64,000 nt of DNA from Bidens hawaiensis (GCA_021521415.1 JAIQDT010001947.1:62001-126000); one strand, 5' to 3'; counted from the first letter of the stretch, positions 11,809 to 23,497 are shown. Notes: generated by a model not told the origin, from the letters alone. A program made the numbers and translations.

Positions 11809-13550
11809 TGTCACACCCCGACTTAGGGCCTAGGCGTGTGACCACAAGTTGGTACCTGTATTGTAAATATATCAGAGTTTATGGTTAAATTTTAGCGGAA
11901 GACTTTAGGTTTGAATATAATATTAATTTACATTGAAAATTTACTCGGGAATTAAATACCCTAGTATTTGTTTACAAAAGATATGTTTCATATTACAAGG
12001 ATTTTTAGTTATAAAAAACGAAGCCATCTTGTACGAACTTCTATCTTCATTAAGACTCCAATCCTTGCTAATGCTATTTATGCTTAATTACCTGCAATGG
12101 GTTGGAAAAATACGTCAGCTATATGCTGGTGAACACGTATGACTCAATAAAATATTTTGAATGACGATTACAACACAAACATAGTTTTCTTGACAACCTC
12201 AGCGGAAGTATTACTACTTCCGGTATATGTACCACTGCCCTACACACATAACGGTATTCTCCGAGCCAAACGGCCCTGATCAGAGAACTGGTCATGAACG
12301 TTGCAGCACGCGGCTTCATTTCCTTTGATTGATTGATTGGGCTTTAACAGTTATGTTTGGATCCAGACACATGCGTATTCGGTCTGAGTTGATTTTATTC
12401 TCTACTTTGTATTATAATGTTTTAGAGATTGCATGATCTCATATAGACATTAATTGACTCGTTAAGACAAACACCCGTTCGTCTCATTGAGTATAAATAT
12501 GTTTGACTGATTGAAAAGGTTGACGTATTCACCTATACCGTCGGTGTTGGAAAACCTTGATTGATTGATTGTGAATGATATTTAACCTATACATAAATAG
12601 GTTCGTATGAATGTTTTGAATGATGATTAAGCTATGATTGTAAACTTGGCCTTGAAATCATTTATCTTTGATTGTGATTGAAAAAACTTAGTTTTTATGT
12701 GACGTTTGATGTAGCATGCTTTGGCTTATAGGTTATAACACGTTGGTAACTTTCTCCAGGTAAGTAAACGGGTCCCTCGGTTGATTGGGATTTATACGAA
12801 TTACTTTTCCTTAGTCAAGAAACTTACTACTAATGATATCACCCTTACAGTTACTACATGCCCATCAAAATATATCTTTAATTAACATTACTTAGTTATG
12901 AAGTAACGTTTATGAAAACTCGTTTATGAATGTTTAAAAAACCTTTCAAGGTTAAAAGGCCATAGCCTTGATTGATCGTTTTAAGCTATAATTCAAATGA
13001 CTTAAACATAACTCCTACCTAAGATTGGATACTTAGATTGATAATAAGAAAAAGGCAAGATCTTGATCTATACGATTATACGATTGCTAGCTTGTTTATA
13101 GCTTCGTTCCTTGCACGAACTACGAGAAAACAGCACGTCGGCTTGTTACGGCAACGGGGCACGCCTTACGAGCTTATGTGTGTGTAAATGGAGGTGTTTT
13201 TGGAATGAATGGAGCTCATGCCCGTCACCCCCTTTTATAGGCGAATTCAGGACCCCATCGCGGTACGCGATGGGTTCCTTGGGACCTGTCGCGTACTGCG
13301 GTGCCGCACTTTTACGCCGCCTTATGCGGTGGTGACACGTGGCCTGTCATATCGTGCCACGTGTTGACACGTCGTTGGTCACGTGTCCGGTGACTCACCA
13401 AGTCCATCGCGCTACGCGATGGGTTGAGTGTTACCCCGTAGCGTACCGCGATGGGATAAGATTTTCAGAATTTGCAATTTGGTCCCTATACTTATGTAAG
13501 TTGGGTATAATTAGGCTTTAAACTTACAGGGTAAAAGACGCGATGTTACA
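11809..13550. mobile_element. Solo LTR (1742 bp), TSD AGTAG
   Basis: TGTCACACCCC...CGATGTTACA with the 5-bp repeat AGTAG on both sides (11804-11808 and 13551-13555). Removing it and one TSD restores the frame of the first TNPA-like exon (...DTEGYSSEEANDDD...). Near its right end are four CpG-rich palindromes (13254-13274, ~13287-13309, 13403-13423, 13435-13455) shared with 63254-63385. No internal genes are present, as expected after LTR-LTR recombination. Confidence 0.88.
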
Positions 13551-13895
13551 AGTAGCCTTCAGTGTCGTCTGATTGAGCGTCGTCGTCGTCGTCGTTGGCT
13601 TCCTCATCGGAGTATAAAACATGTTCTTCGATTCTTTCATCTATAAGCTTCATCGTCGATTGTTTTTTAATAATTTGGAGTGTAATTTGGAGTATAAATC
13701 ACTGTCGTGCTGATTTGTGGAGTGGAAAATTTTTAATAATTTGGAGTGTAATTTGATTTTTGGAGTGTTAAAAGTAATTTGGAGTTTTTGAATATTTGGA
13801 GCCAATATTTTGGAGCTTTTTGAGTTTTGCCTCCCTTTTTATTAAAAACTAATAGATTATTGGCATAGTTTTTAGGGCAGAGAACCTGTTGCTGA

Positions 13896-14035
13896 AAATA
13901 GACACTTTGACAGAAGATGGTTGGATAAGCGTGTTACTTGCGTATTAGGATATTTATATATTTTTAAATAGACACTTTGATAGAAGATGGTTGGATAAGC
14001 GTGTTACTTGCGTATTAGGATATTTATATATTTTT
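13896..14035. repeat. 70-bp tandem duplication in the TNPA-like 5' region
   Basis: 13896-13965 and 13966-14035 are near-identical and each includes GATATTTATATATTTTT. The duplicated unit covers half of the promoter-like module at 13998-14064. Confidence 0.8.
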
Positions 14036-14064
14036 TGTACATTAGCGTGTTACAAGCGTAATAG
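13998..14064 (-). promoter_or_regulatory. Promoter-like module upstream of the TNPA-like gene
   Basis: On the minus strand: TATTACGCTTGTAACACGC, then a TATA-like ATATATAAATATCC, then ACGCAAGTAACACGC. A diverged copy in the same orientation relative to its gene lies at 22961-23026 before the GRF gene. The direct repeats ACGC-n-n-GTAACACGC flank the TATA-like core. A promoter role is inference from position and conservation. Confidence 0.5.
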
Positions 14065-14399
14065 TGTTTTTTAACAAAGTGTTTTTTGTTTTATTTTTAG
14101 ATTTAACCAAGTGTTTTTATTTTTTCGATTTGTTTAAGATACTTCATAATTACCATTCATTAAAAGTTTTCATACAAAAGGCACCATTACAATACATTCC
14201 ATGAAACAAAATAAGAGTGAATAACAAAATAGATTATACAAGAAACTATAAAAGTAAAGCATTTAAAAGCTAACCAACCAACACAATAAACTAAAAAGTG
14301 TATCAATACAACCATACAAATATTACCCAGAGTGACAAAATCACAAATGTTCCAAAATTCACCAAATATTTCCCAAATGTTCCAAAAATCACCAAATCA

Positions 14400-15826
14400 C
14401 TAATCAACTTTTGAAACTAACAAACTACCTTCATTGAAGTCATATTCAAATCTGCACTTATCACCGATCTGTAAATCATTTTCCTCCTTGAATTTTTTCC
14501 ATTTTTGTAAAGAATATCTGAATTTCAGCTTCGACACTTCACCATGGAGTTTCATTTTTTTTACGACCTTCGGGATTGACCAAAGTGATTAGCATTCCAT
14601 CATAGACATCAATCTTGGTAGCAATGTGACCTGGAAGACGCTGTGAAAAGCAAATTTTAAATATACTTGTAAATAAAAAAGAAATTTAAAAATTCAATTT
14701 ACCAATTTCTTGGTGACGTTCATGTGGAAAACAATTTTAGAGTCATCATTTTGCTCATCAAGATGAATTGGGTTTTGGGAGGAACTACCTTGATTGCTTA
14801 ATTGGTAGTTGAGAAACAGCTGATTTGGACCAGAAAGGATAAATTCTATGCCATCTTCATGAAAGACATTAATATGAAATGTGTTATCTGATATGATTTC
14901 AAACACAACAAACGAACCACCTTTCAAGTTGGTTTGTTTAAAAACCTCAATCCATCCATCCTCTAGCCTATAACCTATTGCTCCCAATGACATGAAACGT
15001 TAAACAACACTCTATCTAGAGCAATAAGCTCGAAAAGCAAATTCATCCAATTTTCACCAAATTCTTGAATCACGTACCACTCAGGGAAATCCTGTTAAAC
15101 ATGTTAATTGAAAGACATTTGCTTTTGGAAACAATCATTAAAAAACAGAAATTAAAACTTACTAAGTAATGGACGGGTCGGTTTCTGACTGGAATACATA
15201 CCATAGTACCGGATTGATCATTTACGTTTCTTTTGAAAGTAAACATATTCAACATAGGTCTTGATTTAAGCTCAAAAACAACATAGGTCTTGAATCACGT
15301 ACCACTCAGAGAAATCCTGTTAAACATGTTAATTGAAAGACAATTGAATTTGGAAACAATCATTAAAAAACAGAAATTAAAACTTACTAAGTAATGGACG
15401 GGTCGGTTTCTGACTGGAATACATACCATAGTACCGGATTGATCATTTACGTTTCTTTTGAAAGTAAACATATTCAACATAGGTCTTGATTTAAGCTCAA
15501 AAACAACATATGTTCCAGCTTCTATACAACATTCTCTGATTAATTCAGTCCAACCGGTTCCAAAATAAAAGACATCAAGTACTTTGATTATAACAACAAA
15601 AAACATAAACAACAGCCGGTATTCGATTTCATGTCAGCAAACATTGGTTGAACAGCTTTAGGAATGAGCTATAAGTAACACAAAAAATGTTCTTAGAATG
15701 TATATGTTGCAAAACTGTAAAATGTTTCATAAATTAAATTAACCAGATAACGTTAACATACCATCCTACTCATGGAATCGCTGTCGATATCTACCAGGAA
15801 CTTAACTCCGTTATTGAGACGTGGCA
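14400..15826 (-). pseudogene. B3-domain gene with two B3 domains (broken)
   Basis: The start MPRLNNGVKFLVDIDS lies at 15826-15762, followed by a GT donor. Later exons show B3 features: LIPKAVQPMF, then GWTELIRECCIEAGTYVVFEL, and in a later exon GWIEVFKQTNLKGGSFVVFE, which match the Gly-Trp and Gly-x-F/Y-x-V-F pattern closing a B3 fold. A second domain (RLPGHIATKIDVYDG... to KVD, TAG at 14400-14402) follows. B3 proteins bind DNA; the REM-like two-domain layout suggests that branch. Breaks: a frameshift near 15570, a frameshift at an A7 run near 14555, and a 225-bp tandem duplication copying one exon. It is cargo within the CACTA. Confidence 0.6.
15064..15513. repeat. 225-bp tandem duplication in the B3 gene
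   Basis: 15064-15288 and 15289-15513 are almost identical; each holds the exon piece MLNMFTFKRNVNDQSG and its downstream intron. Confidence 0.9.
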
Positions 15827-16195
15827 TTTTTATGTTCTTACCAGGATAAGCGATCGATATCTACGAATTACAGTAAATACGAATTACAGTAAAGCGAAGT
15901 AGAAGTCGATTTAGGGTTTTGAAGTTAAAAGGGGTTTGAATTTTGGTTTTATTTATTTCTACACATTTAATTATATATATATATTGGTTTTTGTTTTATA
16001 AATTTTTAAAAATAGTGTAAAAACATTTACTTTTAGTTTTTTTACTAACATTCCGGTATTAAATTTCGCTAAAAGTTGAGTTCGTTTAATAAATCATATT
16101 TTTTAAATAAAATTAAATTTTTTCCATTAGTTAAGTATTATCTTAACCATTAGTAAGATTTTCTAGATAAGATTTACAACTTCGTAATAGAGAAG

Positions 16196-17340
16196 CTCAT
16201 AACATTCTAGTGTTATCATTATCATATGGTTATCATCATCACCATATGTGTTATGATGATGATCAACATCATAAAGTTATCATGGTTATCATGTATTATA
16301 GTGGTTATCATCATCATAATCATCGATCACCGTCACCATGAAACGGCATCATCATCAGACGTGTGGGTAATCAACGTGGTCATTGTATAGGCTATCGTAG
16401 TCGGCGTTGATCATAGTGGTAACATATATCTCGCTATCAGTGTCATCATCATCGTCACATATCATCGTCATCATCATCAGCATCATCATCATCATCCGAT
16501 TGCCATGTACGGGATGTAGTCAGCATCGTATGGGTTATCGTAAAAAAAACGCCCAATATTAGTGATCACTGTTGGCACCATCTTATGAATTGTTGTCGTC
16601 ATTAAAAGACATCATCAGTCGTACATGCTACCATCAGTATGACCATCGTATACGTTATCATGGTCGTCGTCGATCATACGGGTTACATGTCATTAAACAT
16701 CGGTGTCACCATCATCATCAACATATATATATATATGAGTGTGTGTGTGTGTGCGCGCACCTGTGTGGCGTATTGTCATATAAGTACATATAATTGGTCA
16801 TCATCATATATATTTGTAATCATCATCATAGACGTCATGCTCGTCGTACGAGCTACAGTCGCCATCGTATGGGTTGGCGTAAGCAAACCGTACCATATAG
16901 GTTAGCAACATCAATATGATAACCATCACCAACCCAGGTTGTTATATTAGCATCGTCTCATCATAATTGGGCCAATCATCATGGTCATCATACGGGATAG
17001 CACCGTCATCGTCTCATGTATTACATATCCGCAATCATACTACACACCACCTACTACCACCATCCACCGCCCACATTCGCCACAACGACCTTCAGCACCA
17101 ACCACTAACCACACTTCACCACCACCCACCACAACCACCCACCACACCACCACCCACTAATATTATATAAAAATATATATACATTTATTTATACCCATCC
17201 ACCACTGCCCACCACCACCACCACCCACCCACCACCACCCACCACCACACATCCGCCACCATGAACCTCCACACCTCCACCACCGTCCACCACCATCTAA
17301 TATTATATATATATATATATATTGCTAATATACAATACAA
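16196..17340. repeat. ATC-rich and CCACCA low-complexity block
   Basis: About 800 bp of degenerate ATCATC / CATCGTATGGGTTATCATC units is followed by about 260 bp of CACCACCACCC and an AT run near 17305-17325. Open frames here are products of the repeat and do not look like genes. Confidence 0.7.
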
Positions 17341-17554
17341 ACCGTACGATTAAAATTTAAAAGCACGCGCCTTTTTGCTACTATACAATACTAACCGTAC
17401 GATTAACTCATCTATTATGTAATGGCGATAATTATTCCCAAAATTCAACCTCGTAAGTCAAAATTTTTAAAAACCGTCGACGATGCGTTTCTACTGTGAA
17501 GCACAAGCACAAGCACAAGCCCGAGTGGTTTAATTATTCTGGAACGGAACCAAA

Positions 17555-20500
17555 ATGAAGAACCCTAACTCATCTACTTCTGGAACGGAACCAAGGACAA
17601 AGCAAAAGCACGATAGGTCTCAGAATAAAGATGGAACAAGTGTTAATTTATGATTTTTTTAGCGTTTTAGGTTTACTTAATCTTAAAATGTAAGCATTTG
17701 TTTGAATCTTCGTATGTATTAAAGCGTTTGGTAAGCGTGTTGTTGTTGTAATAGATATCTTTGTTTTTTTAAATCTATGTATAATATTAAAGCATGTTAT
17801 AAGTGTATGATTAGCGTATAATGGCTTTGGTATGAGAATTTATCATTGTAATGTTTGATAAGAGTTTTCTGTTTCCTAGTGATTCGTGTTGTTATCCCCT
17901 ACCCGCGTGTTTTATTGTATGTATGTGATTCAGTTGTCGAAAAAAACAAGACTGATAAAAGGAAGGCTAAAAAATTTGCTCCGGTGGGGAAAACAAAACA
18001 TGTTGTGGAAGCAGACTCTGATTCAGAGGTTGACACAAAAATCGACAGGTTGTTGTCAAAGCGGAAACAGGTGGAACACATCACCTCTGGCCCGGACTTT
18101 CAACATCCGAAAAAGAGAGCCATTAAAGAAAAGAAGCCAGCCGAGAGGGGAAAACCTTTTGTTGAATTTGTAGACAAAAAATTGAAGAATAGGTGTGCAC
18201 CTTGTAATATTGTTGATGTAGTGAAGGCAATGACCACTGCCCAAAAAACTTGTGTAGAAGAAATGGGTTTCGGGTCAATGTTAAGACTTCAAGTAACCCA
18301 AACTCCAACAACTTTGGGATATTGGTTGCTCTTGAATTATAATAACCGTTTAAATGAACTTAACATTGGGAGCGGTGTTATTAAGATAACACCACAAAAA
18401 GTACATGAAGTGTTGGGGATACCAATGGGTAAGATTCCTGTTTTAGACAAGAGTAGACCAAGATTGGGGGAAGATGTTACTACAGATTTGTTCAAAAATC
18501 AATTCCCGACAAATTCAAGAATAAGTATAAAGCATGTGAAAGACAAACTGGTCGCAGATCAAGGAGTTGGTGAACTGTTTAAGATTAATTTCCTTGTGTT
18601 GTTCAACACCTATATAGGATTTGTGACAAAATCAGCAACAGTCAATCAACGATTCATCTCCGCAATTGATAAAACCTCGGATATTCCAAATATGGGCTGG
18701 TGCAGCTATGTTATTGAAAACTTGAAAATGACAAAGGAAGAATGGAGAGGTATCAACGTTCAATACAACGGTCCGATCACCTTCCTTGTGATGCTTTGCA
18801 CGCATGAATACTAGAAAAAATATGGTCCATTTGGGACTCCCGTCACAACGCATGCAGTCAACTACATAACAACAACTACTCTTAATAAGATGGAAAAATA
18901 CTTGGCGAATAATGGTCCTCCCTTAGAAGAAGATGCTACTGAGGTTGCTGCTGTGAAGTTTAGTGTTGACGGGAAAGGGATTGATGCGGGTGCTGCTGCT
19001 CCTGCTTCTGTGACCGTTAGTGCTGCCGGGAAGGGACTTGATGAGACTGCTGATGCTGCTGTTGCTGATACTGTTGCTGTGACAGTTAGTGCTGCCGGGA
19101 AGAGACTTGATGAGACTGCTGTTGCTACTGCTGCTGTGACGGTTAGTGCTGTCGGTAAGCCTGGAGTTGAAGAAAACACTGCAGCTGAGGAGAAACAAGA
19201 AAATGGTATTAAACTTGTTATTTTCTTCTAAAAAACTCTCATATCTCTTATCTCTACATGCATTTTATGTAATACAACATTATATGCAATTAAAAAACAG
19301 ATGGTCAAAGTACATCTGAAACAGATAATGCTGATCAAACAGCTGAACAAGATTTGGATGATTATGTAAGCGATTATTCACATTTAAGTTTGCAAATTCC
19401 TATCGTGCTTGTTGACTATTATTTAACTCCATTACAACTGGCTGGGATAAATTGAAAATTGTTTTGAATTACCAGTAACTCTATTTTCTTTTTACAGTCT
19501 TGGAATAAGGCAATCGATAATAAGTTGAAGAAATTTGATAAAATTTGCTCCGAGATCAACGAGTTGGTCCGTCAAGGAAAGGATAGACATACATCAAATG
19601 AGAATATCTTTGCTAGATGTTATGAATGGCAAAACAGATTCACTAATAATGTGGTCCCTAAAACACAAGATTCAGATGTTGGTGTTGGTGGTCCAGTGGC
19701 TGCTCTAATAGGTTTTTGGGCTAAATTAATTATTAGTATAATTAAAACGCTCTTAAAACACTTATGTTGTTATTTTAAACTTATTACATCTTTGTGATGC
19801 GGTTGATTCAGATGTTGGTGTTGGTGGTCCAATGGCTGCTCAAAAAGGTATATCATATATGTACCAGCTTAATTATATACCAGCTTAATTATAATCACAG
19901 TTTAACATATTACATCTTTGGTTGTCATAAAAAATGATGCAGGTGATGCAGGTCAAGAAAACAATGTCTCGTGCGCAGATATTGATGAAGTTTTTAATAC
20001 AGTGGTTGCGTGGGCAAAAGAAGGTATTTAATTATAAATAAAAACCAAAAGGGGTTGAAGGTATTTAATTATAATTACAATTATTTTCAGTCAAATTTAA
20101 TGTGAGTTGTTTTATGTTTAAAAGTTGACACCGGATTGTCAACAAGTGATAGCCTCATTACACTGAACTCTACATATCTTCTGAGAGAGGTTAACGTATC
20201 CACTAGTGTCACAGTAGATGAACAAATAATTTCAGAGTATATATTTTTTTGTCTAGAAGACATTTGGGAGGAGGTCTACAAGTCCACTCACACAGAATCG
20301 TTCAAGGTGGTCTTTGAAAGCTTCTGTCCTGGCATTTATATAGCCACCAATGCAATGGATGCATTCAGTGAAGTAATGAACTATGAAGAAAAGAAAAAAT
20401 CTGCAGCATCACCGTTCAGATTCTTTGCTTCAAGCACTGTGCTGGTATAAATTAATCTATTTTGTTTGTACTATTAGAAAACACACACTTTAATCATCTG

Positions 20501-21310
20501 CATTTTAATTATTATACAGACAAGTGACCATTATGCTGAGTCAAGGGGTTACACAGACAAAGAAAGACTGGATGTGTTTTCAGACAACATCGAAAAAGAA
20601 ATAGCAAGGAGTGGAATTCTATCACTCAAGGAGGTTGCTATAGTGCTCGTGCCAATTCTACAACACGATCATTTCTTTGTGGTTACCTTCAATCTTCAAA
20701 CAGGAGTGATAGAATTACTTGACAACAGTGCACATCAAGAAATACCAGTTAATGCAAAGTTTAAAAGCTTAGAAGACAAATCAAAAGCAATTAGAGAAAA
20801 TTTGGAAGAAAGATACGGAAAGACTCCTGATATACTGAAAAACATATATACCTTTAACCCAAAAAACATACTTAAATTGCTTAAATTTCTTAAATTTAAA
20901 ATACTTAAATTGCTTTCTATTTTGTTTAGAGAAACGTCTTTTGCATGTATCTTAAAACAATCAAACACCCCATTACTCAGCAAATCCAAGTAGCAACAAT
21001 CAATAGATTGAAGATGACATGGAGAACAAAAAATAATGGAATAGACTGTGGTATTTTTGCTATGAGACACATGGAGACATATGATGGGAAGAGACCATGG
21101 GGGTGTAATTTCAAAAAGGAAGGCCATAAACAACAAAGACAGCTAAAATGGTTGAGGTCAAAGTATTTGTGCAAAATCCTCCTCTCGGATATAAACCAAC
21201 ACAGAAATATTCTTATCAAGAAAGCACTGTTATTCCATGAAAATGACGACACTCAATTAACCGGAGAAGAGTTGATTGCTGAACTTAAGAAAAGGCAACA
21301 AAAAAATTAA
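17555..21310 (+). pseudogene. Ulp1/C48-type SUMO-protease-like gene (premature stop)
   Basis: Start MKNPNSSTSG at 17555 (likely), intron, then a long exon (~17939-19205) with a Lys-rich segment and a conserved block (MGFGSMLRLQVTQ...YWLLLNYNNR...VLGIPMG). Further exons lie at 19301-19365, 19499-19710, 19805-19847, ~19944-20022, 20125-20444, 20520-~20840 and ~20930-21310. The C48 catalytic set is visible: His in HDHFFVVTF, Asp in ELLDNS, Cys in NNGIDCGIF. Ulp1 proteases cut SUMO from targets in the nucleus. A TAG at 18812-18814 interrupts the long exon; the frame continues at once (KKYGPFGTP...), so an ancestral Gln codon is likely. One mini-exon (DSDVGVGGP...) is duplicated. Such genes are often carried by plant transposons. 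Confidence 0.75.
19669..19847 (+). repeat. Duplicated mini-exon of the Ulp1 gene
   Basis: The 43-bp segment at 19669-19710 (encoding DSDVGVGGPVAA) recurs at 19805-19847 (DSDVGVGGPMAA), each followed by a GT donor, at a period of 136 bp. Confidence 0.8.
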
Positions 21311-21620
21311 ATGATTTCAAAACTGACTGCTATGTACTTTAAGATACTTGTTATGGAGATCTCTAGTCTTTTGTTAACAGTTTGTAATGCACTTTAAGAT
21401 AATAGTTACATGTTGAATCAATGTTTTAACACAAACATAAAAATTTTATTATTACCAAAACACATCATCACAAACATACAAATTTTATTACTACTAATCT
21501 CTGGGTGACACACATAAAAACACACCATCACTACATCATAAACACTCATGAAACACCATCACATACTAATCTCTGAGTGACATAAGAAACTTCAACTTCA
21601 ATTCCATTGAGCAATTCAGT

Positions 21621-21896
21621 TCAAGAAATTGCCTTGCCCAAAAGTTTTAACTCGTCAAGCTCTCTCTGTCCAACATCAACCATAAACAAAACAGAAAGAT
21701 CTCGGATAGTACTAGCGGGCATTCGAGTAAGGACTTTTGCAATGACATCCCTGGCATCCAAGCTGTTGCTAGTCTTTACAAATTCTTCAGTAAGAGTTTC
21801 CCAACATACTTTATCTATCTCGATTTGAGCCTCAATATGCCTTCTGAGGGCAGCCTTGTATGATCTGGATAATGATGATGATGACGAACAATCCAT
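21621..21896 (-). CDS. Small unrecognised ORF (91 aa)
   Basis: ATG at 21896, open to a TGA at 21621. The protein begins with a Ser run (MDCSSSSSLSRSY) and continues as a charged, probably helical chain with no membrane segment. I do not recognise it. It is convergent with the Ulp1 gene, about 310 bp past that gene's stop, and 5' of it lies a 62-bp tandem repeat. It could be an accessory gene of the CACTA or a chance ORF; the absence of stops and the biased, charged composition favour coding. Confidence 0.4.
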   Translation of the reverse strand: MDCSSSSSLSRSYKAALRRHIEAQIEIDKVCWETLTEEFVKTSNSLDARDVIAKVLTRMPASTIRDLSVLFMVDVGQRELDELKLLGKAIS

Positions 21897-21985
21897 TATT
21901 AACTAAAAATAATAATTTAAAATTATGTAGGTATATGAGTTTCACAAATGTGGTGTAGGTATATATAACCAAAAGGCTCACAGAC

Positions 21986-22142
21986 AAAACAAAATGGTGA
22001 CCCATGCTTGGGAAATGCAACCGGACGAATAGTAACTCTGTAATAAAAAAATAAAAGGGTGTCCCACGCTTGGGAAACGCAACCGGACGAATAGTAACTC
22101 TGTAATAAAAAAACAAAAGGGTGTCCCACGCTTGGGAAACGC
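21986..22142. repeat. 62-bp tandem repeat, 2.5 copies
   Basis: The phrase GCTTGGGAAAYGC recurs at about 22006, 22068 and 22130 with shared flanks (ACCGGACGAATAGTAACTC). It lies between the two divergent small ORFs. Confidence 0.8.
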
Positions 22143-22384
22143 ACAAACTTGTCTCATGTGTTTTTGTTTAATCTAGAGATTACTTGCATTTATATCACCT
22201 ATCAGAATTAATTGATCACAATTATACTCACCTGTCAAAAATACCAGAAAAAATATTATGGTAATGATAGTCTACATTAAAGTTAAGCTATATCTTACTA
22301 GATATTACTATATCTTACTACAAATCAAACTTACTAACTTACTGGTTACTCAAACACACTAACAATTTCAGAAAGATAATAAAA

Positions 22385-22705
22385 ATGTATTCTTCTGACA
22401 AAACCGTGAAGAACATGGTGAAAACAACGATGGATCTTGAGAAAGAGAAAGACGACACTTTGTTGAAGACAGTCGAAGCGATTAGGGCTAGACTCGCATT
22501 CGAAAAAACAAAGACCTTCGACTCCTGTAAAATCATGTTGTTTGAAGACGACAATGAGTTTCGAGCACTGGTTGCTGATTATCAGAAACAACAGTCTGAA
22601 TGCTACGACTCAGTGTGTGAGACCCTATTTGACACCATAACTACGGTGTCAACCAACATGAGTTTTAAGGAGCTGTGGAAGGGGATTGTGGACAGGGCGG
22701 AGTGA
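22385..22705 (+). CDS. Small unrecognised ORF (106 aa)
   Basis: ATG at 22385 (MYSSDKTVKNMVKTTMD), open to TGA at 22703-22705. The chain is acidic and strongly helical in look (EKEKDDTLLKTVEAIRARLAFEK), likely forming a coiled coil, with two Cys but no zinc pattern. It is unbroken, unlike most of the CACTA cargo. It faces away from the 91-aa ORF and lies about 400 bp upstream of the GRF gene. Function unknown. Confidence 0.45.
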   Translation: MYSSDKTVKNMVKTTMDLEKEKDDTLLKTVEAIRARLAFEKTKTFDSCKIMLFEDDNEFRALVADYQKQQSECYDSVCETLFDTITTVSTNMSFKELWKGIVDRAE

Positions 22706-22960
22706 TGGTGATGTTAGCTTCTCTCTTTTTGGTTTTTTTGTGATGCATTGTAATTAATGGTACTTTTTGTATGACATCTTTTGATGAATGGTAAATTTAT
22801 GGATTATCTTAAAATGCTTTATGTATTGTAATTAATGATACTTTTTGTGATGCATCTTTTGATGAATGGTAAATATGGATTAATGGTTCTCATCTTTCTT
22901 TGTTAAAAATGCGTGTAATCAATTAGCTTAAATTATGTTATATATTTGTTCAAAAGAGTC

Positions 22961-23026
22961 TATTACGCTTGCAACACGTTACTGTACAAAGACATATATA
23001 AATATCCTAAAACGCTAGTAACACGC
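22961..23026 (+). promoter_or_regulatory. Promoter-like module upstream of the GRF gene
   Basis: TATTACGCTTGCAACACG, TATA-like ATATATAAATATCC, then ACGCTAGTAACACGC, 87 bp before the GRF ATG. It matches the module 5' of the TNPA-like gene (13998-14064, minus strand) at about 85 percent by eye and in the same orientation relative to its gene. Confidence 0.5.
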
Positions 23027-23112
23027 ATGTGTACAACAACTCCTTTCTAAACCCTCCTATATATATATACTTATATATCTAGTTTTGTTTTCAATAAAAC
23101 TCCTTTTTCACC

Positions 23113-23497
23113 ATGGAAGAAACCTCATCGCGGACCACAACGTCCAGTAACAATCGATCTCAGGTTTTTTATTTTTGTGGTCAAGAAGTCATTCTAAGAA
23201 CATCAAGGACCACCAAAAATCCAGGTCAGAGGTTCTACAATTGTGCATCTTAGGTTAGTGAAATTGCAAATAAAGTTGGAATTCATCTACAATTGTTGAT
23301 CCTAAACTCTATATTTTTTAACTTAGGGCAAAAAATGTGATTTCTTTACATGGTCAGATTGTGTTTCGTCCACAAGATCTGATGTGTGCACAAGATGTAC
23401 AGACGTAATTCCTATCTTGATAAGGGCAAATAAGCCATTAGAGGATCAACTTGCAAGGAGTGTAGCTTCACTGATTGAATCAGAAAAAAAAAAGTGA
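23113..23497 (+). pseudogene. GRF-type zinc-finger protein (nonsense at exon end)
   Basis: Exon 1 (23113-~23253) encodes METSS-like Ser/Thr-rich start, then FYFCGQEVILRTSRTT...NPGQRFYNCAS; exon 2 (~23327-23497) continues GKKCDFFTWSDCV and ends in EKKK. This is the GRF finger layout: Cys, RTS, NPGRRFY-x-C, then C-x-FF-x-W. GRF fingers bind single-stranded DNA or RNA and occur in nucleases, helicases and many plant repeat-associated proteins. The last codon before the GTTAGT donor is TAG; CAG would keep the frame through the splice, so a Gln-to-stop change is likely. It has its own promoter-like module. Confidence 0.6.

Larger units (their letters stand above)
8295..13653 (-). pseudogene. TNPA-like protein, Transposase_24 family with DUF8039-like C-terminus (interrupted)
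   Basis: Probable second transposition protein of the CACTA, expected to bind subterminal repeats in the nucleus. The ATG at 13653 opens an acidic start with two EEANDDD(D)-type repeats, then the conserved body: exon 11803-~11500 (...SKFASFLGDVIREIVG...), exon 11407-11192 (...GHLLRDFRREMHAKYI...), exon ~11105-11005, exon ~10920-10866 plus 10454-~10385 (...EPDEIPVRALMWMKG...), exon ~10225-9880 with a coiled coil, a series of small ~60-bp exons down to 9160, a basic KRRSRKRK patch near 9060 (probable nuclear signal), then a C-terminal piece (~8860-8700, ...VPEGCYKVIIDEV...) and a Lys-rich tail ending TAG at 8295-8297. Breaks: solo LTRs at 11809-13550 and 10455-10865 lie inside exons, and one donor near 11495 reads ATAACG where GTAACG is expected. 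Family recognition is good; exact splice sites are my reading. Confidence 0.7.

Noticed and set aside
16572..17170. Open frames in the ATC/CCACCA block
   Set aside because: Their His/Ile/Pro-rich translations simply reflect trinucleotide repeats, with no domain or splice support.
18862..19198. Minus-strand frames opposite the Ulp1 exon
   Set aside because: Ala/Thr- and Ser-rich shadows of the plus-strand Ala/Val-rich exon, with no independent support.
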